In this document: piece after piece, positions 53,330-63,988 of the stretch | How positions within the stretch are numbered: the stretch's first letter is position 1 | Layout: every line of letters starts with the position of its first letter | NCBI GenBank assembly: GCA_015146655.1 | Contig: VKHL01000107.1 | Location: 37,127-101,126 of the forward strand | From: Ochromonas danica | Lineage: Eukaryota > Sar > Chrysophyceae > Chromulinales > Chromulinaceae | Length of the DNA: 64,000 nt | Direction of reading: 5' to 3' | Notes under the pieces: model-generated | What the model was told of the DNA's origin: nothing | Seen by the model: the letters and a program-made list of their open reading frames with translations, nothing else | Database searches by the model: none | Position numbers and translations under genes: made by a program

Positions 53330-54005
53330 GCCTTCAAAATCAAACAAGAATATTCTTGCGGAGGCAATGGCAGATTCCTAACGGCTGGATTGGTTTTGCT
53401 GTCACCATCTTCTTCGTCTCATATTTGATTACACCTCCTGCCCCGGCACCTCGCGACAGTGCCCTGGGAGCAGAGGTGATTGGCAGTCTGTTATTCTTCG
53501 TCCAAGACCAAAAGATCCCATGAAGGCGCGCTTAGAATTGACTCTATATTAAAAGGGCAAGGCCTATGTTCACGTACAATCTCAAGTTCTATGGCTCTTT
53601 GGAGAAGTGGATACTATTCTGGATGTTGACTCAGACTATCAATATCTTTTATAAGTTACAGGAGTTTGGATTTTTCGTCTTATTTTATGGAGTTTTAATC
53701 TTTTAATTGCACGAAAAAAATAAATCCAGATTTCAATTGTTTTTGGGTGAATATGTTCTTACTTCAATAATGAATCAAATTCAAACACAATTATTTAAAC
53801 TATATGATAATATTAATAACATCAAAAGTTATCGCCTAAAACACTTCGGCACAAAAGTGCTTTACGAGCGGGTATTCATAATATAGTCTAGAGCATACAA
53901 GAGATTATAAATAAAGGTCAAGGCAACTAGTAATAACTAGGCAGCAAAAGATACGTTGAAGTGCAAACACACGTCACAATTGTATTAGTATGAAATTTGG
54001 GATAA
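53330..54005. pseudogene. Spacer B-C with 5' fragment of the torsin-EF gene
   Basis: At 53565-53665 the sequence ttcacgtacaatctcaag, then gagaagtggatactattctg, then gatgttgactcagactatc matches 57125-57200 more closely than the A-B fragment does. It ends in tataagttacaggagttt, shared with the A-B spacer. No start codon survives in frame. Confidence 0.78.
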
Positions 54006-54430
54006 TTAAGCAAGGAATGTGGGGATATACTGAAGAGTCTGTGACTCATGGTACGACATTTCAAACTGGACACACTGCACCCTGCTATGAGAATCAAGGA
54101 ACAAGGAGGCCACACCTCTGGCGCAATATCGATGAAAGGTGGCATTCGCGATGGCCATATTACCACCCATACCAGTCTCATTGCGAGTCAGTGAACCAAA
54201 CTTTCTCGAATAATCTGTTGCTTTCGAATCATCTGTAACAGCAAAAAGTGCATTGAAGGTCTCGTCTTCATCAGAAGAAGGATACTGACAGTCATTCTCA
54301 CAGTCTGGAGAGAAGATCAAACTGAGTAATGACTGCTCATCTTTACTTCCACATGATTCATCTGATGAAGATTCCAAACGTGTACCCGACAGCTGATACT
54401 GAAAGCTGATTACTGCCGTGCCATCTGATC
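53787..54430. repeat. Identical direct repeat, copy 2
   Basis: Partner of 51955-52598. It covers the 3' flank and most of the last exon of paralogue C. Confidence 0.85.
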
Positions 54431-55156
54431 GCGCACGCAGGTTGGCCACACCAACAACATCAAAAGCCATATCTGGAGTCTTGCCCACACTATGACTCCA
54501 GTAATCCATGATGTTACTCATCCCCAACACAGCATAGTTCGGTTTACCTTTCTTAACATGCTCGGCTACATAGAAAGAAGAAAGAGAGAGGTCAGAAATC
54601 TGCAGCATTCTCATTGTTTGCTTCGCTCACCTGAATTTTGTTTTCGAAACATTGAGTCTGGTCGACAATATTGCATCATGGACTGCTTCATCAATGATTC
54701 GTTTCCCGAGTTGAAAACATTGTGGAAAATAGTAGCATAGTCTCGCCGGATGTCATTCTTGAGGATCTTGGGCAACACCACATGCTTGATTAGCCGACCA
54801 TTCTTACGGCGATTGAAGTAGATACCACCATTGGGACCAAGAGAGGCTCTGGAGTCCGAGAGATTGCGCTTCTTGGCTTTCTTGGTCTCTTCAGTTGGAG
54901 GACTGTCAAAGGAAACAGCAAAACTAGATCAACAAACAGCGCAACCCCTTGTTAGCAACCATGTTGCAAGAACAGCAAGTGCTCTTACTTGTGGCATCCA
55001 GTAAACTCGCAATTCTGTTCCAAAAGCTCTTTCTCTGCAGTCTCCTTCCCATCAGATCCTTCACAGCATTAATTCACTGTTATGGACCATGACAAATGTC
55101 ATTGGTAAAAGCAGGCGAAGCTTACCAGGGAGAGGGACATCAATAACATCACACAT
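54006..55156 (-). CDS. Tandem paralogue C
   Basis: Exons 55156-55126, 55058-54989, 54902-54631 and 54565-54006; 310 residues with intact frame and splice sites. It starts MCDVIDVPLP where A and B have MRDVIDVPLP. Other changes include KQSMMQYC for KQYLMQYC, KHGKP-like EHVKKGKPNYAVLG, and MDYWSHSVGKTPDMAFD in place of ITFWSQSVGKTPDIAFD. Introns remain nearly identical to A and B. This copy has most private substitutions outside the shared 3' block. Confidence 0.72.
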
Positions 55157-57114
55157 GTCTTCAAAATCAAACAAGGATATTATTGTGAAGGCAAGGGCAG
55201 ATTCCTAACGGCTGGTTTGGTTTTGCTGTCTCCGTCTTCTTCTCGGTTGAACAGTTGAACAGCCGCACCTCTCGGCAGTGATCTTAACCTGCTGACATCT
55301 TATATTAACATCTTAGGCTCTGATCATCATGATGGCATCATCATCATCTTAGGCTCTGATGATGGCAACTCTTCTATGATCATCATCGTGATCACCAATG
55401 TCATGGTGATGATCATCATTGACAGCATTGGGTGGAAAAAAGATATTTTGATCCATGTTCAACTATAGTAATTTTTTGCCTTTTTAACTTCAACTTTGTG
55501 GGCGATTGGGGGGCGATGTGCCACACTGCCGATGTGAACATCGGCAATGCAATGTGCACATCGGCAGTGTGGCACATCGCCCTGCGATCGGGCACATCGC
55601 CCATAAAGTTGAAGTTAAAGTTGAACCTACTAGATGATGGATCAAACTATCTTTTGACCCATTTTTATCACTGATGATCATCATCATGAAGAAGAAGACG
55701 ATGAAGAAGAAGATAGATGTCTAAGAAGACGATGTTGACGACGAGATGATATGAAAGAGTTGCCATCCACAACTCTTGCCTCATAGGAGACATGTACTAC
55801 CGTGAGCAGATCCAGCGAGATGCATATTATTCCGTCTACTCATTCGGTGCTCTGGGCATTAGATGAATTCGGTCCTCTACTCGCAGTAGAGCAAGTTGAT
55901 GGCCTGTTTTTGTAGGTGGCAAGTTGGTGGTCAACAGATATGGGAAAATCACGTCCACCTTCAAAATTATTTAATTAAAAATAATTATCTACTTTTCTTT
56001 GAACTTTTCTACTGTCTACTACTGCTCTTGTTCACACGAACCATGACAGATGACAAGTCCTTCATCCGTCAGGATCAATTCACCGAACAGTCGAACACAT
56101 CAGGTGGTAACTGCATAGCAACAAAGCATCATGTCGTATGGCATGTTATTTCATAGTAATCTCTGTACAGACAAGGTCGGAAGGCATCGTTACCTGCAAT
56201 AGAGAAATGACACTTTGCAGCCCTTCAATCTCAACGCCATCATCATATTCTCATCCCACCCCATTCCGGAAAATGAAAGAATTTCTTTAAGATCTTTGTA
56301 TTTTATCTTTGGTGCTTGCGATTTACTCGGAGCGACTCCTTTCTCCATTCAATCCCTTCTCCCTGGTCTTTCTCAGGTTAGTGTTCCTTGAAAAGCCGCC
56401 AGATTTATCTTCCACGATGCGGAACCGATAGAATTATCTCCGGAAGATTCATTTTGAGCCTTTAGCTTTAGAAAAATCTCGAAAAGGTTTTGTTATCCAA
56501 GCTACCATGTTGTTCTGGATGTGCAACATCGGCAAATTGGCTGAAAAGACGAATTTCGAAGTGAGTGGAGGCTGCCATCGGCAATGGAGCGTCGCCAACG
56601 GAACCCGCCCCAAATCGCCCGAAATCGCCCCCACATCGGCGGTCAGCGAATCTTCTCTCCCAGACCATGCCAAATCCATCAAGCCATTGGAAGTCTGCTT
56701 TCTGTGGTTAGAAGTCTCCTCTGCTTGACTTGGAAATGAATAATAAATGATCAGTCTTGACAAGATCCAGACAGGCTTGGAGATTGGCAAGATTGCAGAT
56801 TCGCAGTCGGAATGGGTTTTCAAGTACTATGAGACAGAACTAAACCCCCATAGCTTCTTGAAAACAACTAATCAGCAAAATGGCCGGACTAGCCACAACG
56901 ATGATCTCCGTGGACTTCCCAGATGGAAACGTGGTCTGTGACGGACATCGGCAATGTGAACTTTAAGTGGACATTGCGTCGCCCCGATCAGGGCCCTCAG
57001 ATTCCGGGATTGGGGAGGTGAATGGATTCCGTCATGGCAGTCTAAGATTCCATGGAATACCAAGACGAACAAGGAAAGCAGCAATGAGGATCTCCAATCG
57101 ACTGGAAAGATAAA
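55157..57114. other. Long AT-rich gap with hairpins
   Basis: The 1,958 nt hold no supported gene. Contents: gatgatcatcatc clusters at 55320-55420 and 55670-55690; the perfect hairpin at 55511-55582; gaagaagaagacgatgaag near 55690-55730; and the 5' flank of the torsin-EF gene from about 57010. Short ORFs (e.g. 55896-56156, 56449-56823) lack support. An upstream exon with a signal peptide for the torsin-EF gene could be hidden here. Confidence 0.5.
55511..55582. repeat. Perfect 26-bp hairpin within a larger palindrome
   Basis: Arms 55511-55536 and 55557-55582 are exact reverse complements around a 20-nt loop. An outer imperfect pair (aacttcaactttgtgggcga at about 55486 and cgcccataaagttgaagtta at about 55598) extends the symmetry. 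It is MITE-like, but no target duplication was identified. Confidence 0.88.
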
Positions 57115-58401
57115 ATGCACCCACTTCACGTACAATCTCAAGGCCTATGGCCCTTGGGAGAAGTGGATACTATTCTGGATGTTGACTCAGACTATCGATA
57201 TCTTTTATACTTGGTCATGGGGAATCACACCTTCCTGCTGCAGACCATCGATACCATCCGCTCCACCTATGAACTGCCTCTATCCGCTACTTTCTGCCAT
57301 GACTTCTTTCAGAATAGCACAAGCTTAACTCAAGACAAGGATCTCAAAGTCACCAATAAGATCAGTCACCTTATCTACCAGCACTTTGACAAGGCCAACC
57401 CCGCCTCCACCACAATCAAGAAAAACAAAGAGTGGGCCGAGACAGTCCAGTCTCTCTTCATTATTGACAATATCCAGCGCTTTACGATGGAGAATATCCG
57501 AGAGCTGAACTTCTTGTTCCGCATGGGCGGTGCAAACTGTCCGCAGTGCAGCAGGAAGGCCGCGCTGGTCTTCCTCTTCCACACTGACCCTCCTCCTCTC
57601 ACTTCGGAGCTCGTCCCTTATGATGAGAATAAAGATGGGAATATTGATTTTGGAGAGTTGAGGTCATATTTATCGAAGAAGTTCGACTATTCTGATGTTC
57701 AGTTTAACGGAGATGCCTTCATAGGGAGAATGCATAACATGGCCATCCAGTCCTTTGATACTATGGACAGTGCGTTGAATGCTAGCGAGGGAGAGGGCTT
57801 CTCTTCTTCTATTTGTTCCCCATTTGTTGTCCCTCCTCCCAATCCTGTTTCCTCGATCTCAATCAAGTCGTGGCAGTCTATCGTTGTTGCTGTTGTGCTG
57901 CTTCTTCTGCCGTTCGTGCTGATGAAGATGTGGCCTAGAAAAGCGCCTTCTGTCTCTGTAAAAAATCCTCCAGCTCAACTTCAATCTATACAGGAGAGAA
58001 GTGAATTGAGTTCTGAAGACTTGCAGGAAAAAGAAGAAAGTGAACCAAAGGCTACAGAGATGAAGGAGAAAGAATTTAACTCAAGCTGTGTGAAGAAGAA
58101 GGAAGAAAGTGACTTAAAGCCTGCAGAAGAGAAAGAAGAACGAGATGGTTTGGATACTGCAGAGAGTAAGATTGAGGTGAAGCAAGCTATTGTGAGTTCT
58201 GCAGATGAGAATCAAAGTCATGATTTAATTCCAGAGGAAGCACAGCATGCAATTGAGAAGGTGAATGAGATCGATAAAGAAGACGTTGTGCATGTTGTCT
58301 CAACTCTTCCTGGATCACATGAGAAGAAGAGGAAGAGCAAGGCTGAGACATCGGAAGTTCCTAGTCATCACTACAATCTTCGGTCAAGGAAGTCACCTTG
58401 A
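57115..58401 (+). CDS. Degenerate torsin-like domain plus EF-hand and membrane segment
   Basis: Single-exon model of 428 residues from the ATG at 57115; upstream exons may be missing. Residues ~60-160 resemble the middle of the torsin gene at 61354: SLFIIDNIQRF aligns with its Walker B (ALIIIDTMEKV), and ALVFLFHTD with VIFLFITD. No Walker A is present. A canonical EF-hand loop, DENKDGNIDFGE, follows near residue 175. A membrane helix (SIVVAVVLLLLPFVLMKMW) comes next and then a long Lys/Glu-rich tail ending in HHYNLRSRKS. That layout puts the ATPase-like and EF-hand parts in the ER or perinuclear lumen and the basic tail in cytosol or nucleus. It is probably not an ATPase; a torsin cofactor-like role is inference. 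Confidence 0.65.
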   Translation: MHPLHVQSQGLWPLGEVDTILDVDSDYRYLLYLVMGNHTFLLQTIDTIRSTYELPLSATFCHDFFQNSTSLTQDKDLKVTNKISHLIYQHFDKANPASTTIKKNKEWAETVQSLFIIDNIQRFTMENIRELNFLFRMGGANCPQCSRKAALVFLFHTDPPPLTSELVPYDENKDGNIDFGELRSYLSKKFDYSDVQFNGDAFIGRMHNMAIQSFDTMDSALNASEGEGFSSSICSPFVVPPPNPVSSISIKSWQSIVVAVVLLLLPFVLMKMWPRKAPSVSVKNPPAQLQSIQERSELSSEDLQEKEESEPKATEMKEKEFNSSCVKKKEESDLKPAEEKEERDGLDTAESKIEVKQAIVSSADENQSHDLIPEEAQHAIEKVNEIDKEDVVHVVSTLPGSHEKKRKSKAETSEVPSHHYNLRSRKSP

Positions 58402-60137
58402 TGCTGCAGGCTGAATGATTGGTGATTGTGTAGACTTTTTGTGCTGCCCTAGGTGAGATTTGATTTTTATATACTCAACTACTGCTTTAAGGAAATGCAA
58501 GCTATCAAAAGGCAAGCTTACAACCCGCTGAGCCTCGAGTTAAATACCAACTATCATAAACTTCCACGCTGGCATGAAGAAGACATTGTCTGCCATTCTT
58601 GCTCATCTCCTTTGTTTGTTATCGCTCACATTGGCTAATCGACTTGAGCGCATTAATGAAGTGGACTCAGAAGTCATTCATCGAGTATTGTTATCTAGCT
58701 ATGCTATCTTAGTCTACGTTAACAATTTCTTAACAATTTCCTCAAACTTGAAGTATTTCCTTTATTTCAACGCAAAAGCCACATAGATGTCTGTTGCGAC
58801 TCTGTGGTGATGTTAATACAGTGATGATCAGTACGGTTGCTTTGGCTTCCTGTGATATGCTCAGTATGTTTGTCTTGAGATATGGCAGGAAATTAACTCT
58901 AACTCTAACCGAACATCAGGATGATAACACTTTATACTCTGTGTAACACAAATAATTTTAATGGTTTGAATTTCAATTTCAATTTTAATTTTAATAATGC
59001 TAACGTGAAGCATGAGCATCAAAATCCTCATCTACATGACCATCATCTACAGCCAGCAACTTAAGGTGTCTATTAGGTAATTCCCTTATAACTGATATGA
59101 AATAGATTAATAAAGCAACAAGCTGTCTGTGGACATGATGGCAAGAAGAAGCTTCAAGCTTACTTGAATGATCCTAATAGCCAACCAATGTTACCATCTG
59201 TACTTACTGTAAGCAGGCAGAAATCGAATATGATGTTCTGAATGTACTGATGTCCCAATGAGTCAGTCGGATTTAACTGAAGAATGTCAAGAATGCTAGA
59301 CTATCCCATTCAGAGAAATGACACTAACGTTAGGCTAGCTTTCCATTAGATTCATCTATCTTTTATACTACTAACAACTTCTCCTGGTCATTAGAAGGTG
59401 AACTAAGAAGAATTCTCAGATCGAGAAGGAAGTCATTCATCTGGTCCCCTATTCTTTCCAGTCGTGGAACACTTGATAAGGAAGTGAGAGTACAAACAGC
59501 AAAGAAGACGTAAAGATTTATCATCACTTGTCTAATATGCAAGAGATAACAGCAACTGATCAACTGCAAACTGAAGTTGTTCTTGCAGAGACATCAGTGT
59601 CTTTTCTCTTGTGACTCCTTCGTTTACCCTCGTGGGGCTGGCTCTTTCGTCTTTAGAGTAAGCAGCATATTGAGTCGCGTAGTCATATTGCTTGCCTACT
59701 TGATCAATCAACTGAGAGATTGCAGTGCTGTGATCATATCAAAACACCTCTCTTGATTTCTTGCTTTGGCTTTCTCATACAAACCACTCTTGAAAGTGAG
59801 TTGAAGAATGGTATTTCATCAGTAAAGCCGTGGATTGTTTTTCAGGTCGGAGCTAGTGTAGTTATTGCAAATGTGTTCAGTACTTCGACTGATCTTTGGA
59901 TAGTAAATTCTGTCAGCTTCGCTGTCTCTTACAGCTGTTGTGATAAGAAGTGAGATGTGCTATTTCACCAGCAATCAAATATTATAACACAGACGATTTA
60001 CCAGCTGCTTAATTTAGCGCATTCAACAAACTTTGACACCCACACTTCCAAACACATAACTTGAGCTATATTCATCGTTACTACGTAATAATAAAAGCTA
60101 ACTGAGAAAAATACGAAGCATTTTATTGTGAACTCAA
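58402..60137. other. Gene-poor gap with two signal-peptide ORFs
   Basis: The 1,736 nt are AT-rich. Two short ORFs begin with likely signal peptides: 58574-58786 (+, MKKTLSAILAHLLCLLSLTL then ANRLERI) and 59524-59363 (-, MINLYVFFAVCTLTSLSSVP then RLERI). Both could be isolated first exons of torsin-like copies. A tcaatttcaattttaatttt repeat is near 58970. No complete gene is seen. Confidence 0.4.
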
Positions 60138-61050
60138 TCAAAGTTTCCCAAACCAGAACCCTTCTTCACAAGCATCAGAAAGCAACAAACGCTCATGAAA
60201 AGAATGATCTGAGACACCTTCGTCTACCTTGCACCATTGCATAAAGACCTAAAGAGAAATATTCAGCAAAACGAAGTAGATAAGTCCAGGATCGAACACC
60301 ATAACAAAGAACTTGTTGATATCAGATGATACCTGGCGGCCATTGCCAGAAACATCAGGCTTATTTGAGCCGAAGATATCCTTGACATTACGGTCAGAAA
60401 GCAAGCCCACAAGAAGAATTCGGTCTGGTACATCACAATACATCCACTCAATCAGCACACAAGATAACCAGAGATCTAGGTATTGTATCACCTGGTCGAT
60501 GAGGAGCATATTTGATTACCATAGCCATCAAGGCTTTCATTGAGACATTGATCACATCACTGCCTCCAAACTTGACAAACTCAACAATAGTTTTATTGAT
60601 AGGTTGGCTCTCTTCGTCAGCCACAGCGGATTGTAATAAGTAGCGATCGTACTTAAGGAAGGCAGGACCAGTCAAAAGGTTCACAAGTTCATCATCTACA
60701 ATCAGCTCGAACCATCGTTTCAGTGCAAATGGCTCGGAGAAACGCTTAATCTCTGCTTTCATAAACTCAGCTGCCCTCGTTCTGTCTAAAGGCCGAAAGG
60801 GGACGATATCGTTTATTACCTTGACAAACTTTAAGTGATTGTTCGTCGATAGAATCCTTTACCATTCCCTTCATGGTATGTGCATTTGCATTATCACCCA
60901 CTTTCACGAGAAGTTGATGACTGCATCCCCACCAACATCTAAAATGAAGAGGAAGATGGCTTGGTCGTGGTTGGAATCGTTTTCATGGTGCCAGTTTTCT
61001 TCGAAACAGCCTGAAGTGATCCTCCATTATCCAAGACTGGCATCAAAACC
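60138..61050 (-). pseudogene. Torsin-like pseudogene (C-terminal half)
   Basis: On the minus strand this stretch matches exons 5-7 of the intact torsin gene. Recognisable pieces are VLMPVLDNGGSLQAVSKKTG, then PFRPLDRTRAAEFMKAEIKR, LVNLLTGPAFLKYDRYL, ILLVGLLSDRNVKDIFG and a last exon starting VFMQWCKVDEG and ending FWFGKL before a stop at 60138. The first exon piece is broken by at least two frameshifts and an in-frame stop near 60930-60990. No exon with Walker A or Walker B was found upstream. It lies head-to-head with the intact copy. It could still give a short protein from 60830 downward, but a full torsin is not possible. Confidence 0.72.
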
Positions 61051-61353
61051 CTCTTAGCCAAAACTCACCACGCACCTTCATCTTTTTCTCTGGGTGATGA
61101 TTCAACCAAGCATAAATTGGAAAGCGCAATGAAGAAGAGTAGCAATAGATATTTCAATCGCTCTGTCACGATAGATGTTGGCACTGCTCCGTTGGCTGTG
61201 TTGGAGTTTTTGGTATTTCGGATTTTCGATCAGATCCGGTACGGCCATGAGGGTTGCCAGCGCTCTTCTTCTCGACAAACTTGAACACGGAGCACAGCAG
61301 CACTCGCCCCACATCACATGGTCTCACATCACATTGTGGATTGCATTGCCATC
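61051..61353. other. Gap between inverted torsin-like copies
   Basis: The ~300 nt show no homology to exons 1-4 of the intact gene. They contain the promoter of the plus-strand copy. Confidence 0.4.
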
Positions 61354-63148
61354 ATGAAAGATCTCTTGAAGTATCTATTATTGCTAATACTTCTTTGCTC
61401 TTTCAACCTCGCTGCCTCATCTACCAATGGGAAAGATGATTCTTCTTGGTCGTCTTGGTAAGTTTTCTATCATATTATGTTCTATTTGTTTATTTTCTAT
61501 TTATTGTCATGTCTATTATCTCTCACCAAAATCACCTGCAATACCACCATATAGGTTTTTCCCTGAGAGGAAGTGCTCTTTCAAGCAAGATCTAGTTGGA
61601 AATGCTAGTCTCGCGTAAGTCTATATTCTCTTCTTCTTAACAACCTCTCCTTCATCACTCATTTCTCTCTGTCAAACAGACTTAAGAACGGTATTCATGG
61701 GCAGGAAATGGCCGTTGATACTATTTTGAAAGCTCTCAAGGGATGGGAGATTCGAAAAGCTCGTGGCAATACTGATCCTTTAGTGTTGGCCCTGAGTGGT
61801 CCTCCTGGTCAGTGAAGCCATGCCACACTCCCCACATCTATTATGTAGCCCACGCTCGACATCTCGATGTTTTATTCTTAAGGCACTGGCAAGAGCTCAA
61901 CTGCGGCTCTATTAGCAAAGAGTTTGTTTACCGAGAGTGAAGAAGACATGTGTGTGCTGAAATTGATGGGAAATCACTTCACCAAAGATAGTGGATCTGA
62001 TGTGAGCCTTCGGGAGAACTTAAAGCAAAGTGTTATTGGCCATCTCAAACGATCCAAAGGACCTGCATTGATAATCATCGATACGATGGAGAAAGTTGCT
62101 CCTGGTGTCCTGGATGTAAGCCAAAATGATAAATAGCTATTACATACTTTACAGAGTGACACTAATCAATCTGTTTATACTATATTGTATTATGTTACAT
62201 AATTCGGTTATACAGGTTTTAATGCCAGCCTTGGATAATCGTAAATCGCTTCAGGCTGTTATAAAGGACACTGGCACTATCAAAACTTATCCGACTGATC
62301 AAGTTATCTTCCTCTTCATTACAGATGTTGGTAGCCAGGAAATAGTCGACTATTTGGTGGAAGTGGGAGGTAGAGAGAAGATAGTACAACCCACCTTGAA
62401 TCAAAGGGTGAGGACTACAATAGAGAATGAATGGAATGAACAACGTTTAACGTTTGCCAAGGTAATAACAGACGTTGTTCCTTACCTACCCTTGGACAGA
62501 AAAGATGCAGCTGACTTTTTGAAGGTAGAGATAAGATATTTGTCAAACCAAAAAGCGCTTGAAAGGAATTGGATGAAACTAGTAGTAGATGAAGACGTTG
62601 TGCAAATGTTAATTAATCCACCATTTCTAAAATATGACAATTATGCGATTGCAAATGACCCCAAATCAATGGTTAAGTTTGTTCATTCCGGTGGTCGTGA
62701 CATAATGAACCGCGTATTTAATGCCTTGGAGACTGCTGTTGTAGTGAACGCCACTCCTCCTCGGCCAGGTATTGCTATATGTAATGCAGTAGTTGCTTGA
62801 CATTTGAATATCTTGTGCGCTGATTGATTGTGATGTATTTTAGACCAAATGCTTCATATTGGCCTTCTTTCTGATCGTGCTATCAATTATTTCTTCGGAG
62901 ACAAGAAGTCTGCAGTCAATAATAATGGCCGCCAGGTAGCATAATACCATGTGTGGTTTGTATCGGATCTCATCGACATTAATCTATTTTGTATTGTGAA
63001 ATGGTTGGTTGGTTGTCTGTAGATCTACATGCAATGGTGCAAGATTAACAAAGGCATGGCCCGCTCACTCGACAATGAAGACTACAAGATTGATGAGAAG
63101 TTGGTCTATTCTGATAATTGCGAATTGATCTGGTTCGGTTCGCTTTAA
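61354..63148 (+). CDS. Torsin-like secretory AAA+ ATPase
   Basis: Seven exons: 61354-61458, 61568-61614, 61680-61807, 61883-62115, 62216-62768, 62844-62935 and 63023-63148; 427 residues. The exon 2 acceptor is the least certain boundary. A signal peptide (LLKYLLLLILLCSFNLAASS) opens the protein. The AAA+ core starts GIHGQEMAVDTILKALKGWE and has Walker A GPPGTGKSS (completed across intron 3) and Walker B ALIIIDTMEK, with Thr where the catalytic Glu is usual. Later come IFLFITDVGS, VVPYLPLDRKDAADFL and IGLLSDRAINYFF. The order and the lumenal leader fit torsins, ER/nuclear-envelope ATPases related to ClpB. Animal torsins have GKN in Walker A; this one keeps GKS. Confidence 0.8.
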
Positions 63149-63929
63149 GATTCGAGCATGTGAGGATGAAAGCAAAGTATTTTCTCTTCAATCAACATTG
63201 TAGACCTTGTGTGACATTTATTATTACCTTAAGTAACTACTATGCTTCATTCTCGTGATTCTTCTTTGGTGTCTTGTAGCAAGACTTAGTGCTCTTAGTA
63301 TGAAGTTTGTGATTAAATGGTGGTGCATCTGTCCCTGTAAACGATCCCCAAAAAGAATCACATTCGTTCTTGTTGTATATCTGCCAACTCTAAAACCATG
63401 CTTATACGTTATCTTTGTTGTACCATAGAGAGAGGCCTCCTTCAAGAGAGAAATACGATGCAACGAAGAATTTTGATAATTCCACAGAATTCAAAATGAT
63501 GTAGCAGATAACGAGTAGATGTAGATTGGGAATTTTGTTTCGCGATCATCGGAATCAAGAAAGAAGGGCTGGTGTAATAATGGATCTGCCAATGGCTAAA
63601 GGTCCATGGTCAATAGAACAGTCCCCCTCTATCGTGCAGTGCTGATACCATTATAAGTAATATTAATAGATTTCTATGTTAGCAGTATAGCACTCGGTTA
63701 GACGGATCGCAAAGCGCAGCACCACCTCGTTGACATTTTCCCTTCCTGGGCAACCGCGAAGACAAACCGAAACCAGGTCAATCAGCCAGAGAGAATGTTG
63801 ATTTGACTAGTATACTCAGGAGCAGCAGTGATGACACGATCAGCATTATTGACCACTTGATTCATCATAATTGATTTGATTCGAATCAATGAGGTAATTA
63901 GTATAATGTGTAATTAGTTACAATGTGTA

Positions 63930-63988
<59 letters not shown>

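Noticed and set aside
52158-54238. Identical 82-residue plus-strand ORFs at 52158 and 53990
   Set aside because: Antisense of the duplicated last exon; identity reflects the DNA repeat, not a conserved small protein.
63590-63800. Possible tRNA or small RNA gene
   Set aside because: No A-box/B-box pair and no cloverleaf could be drawn.
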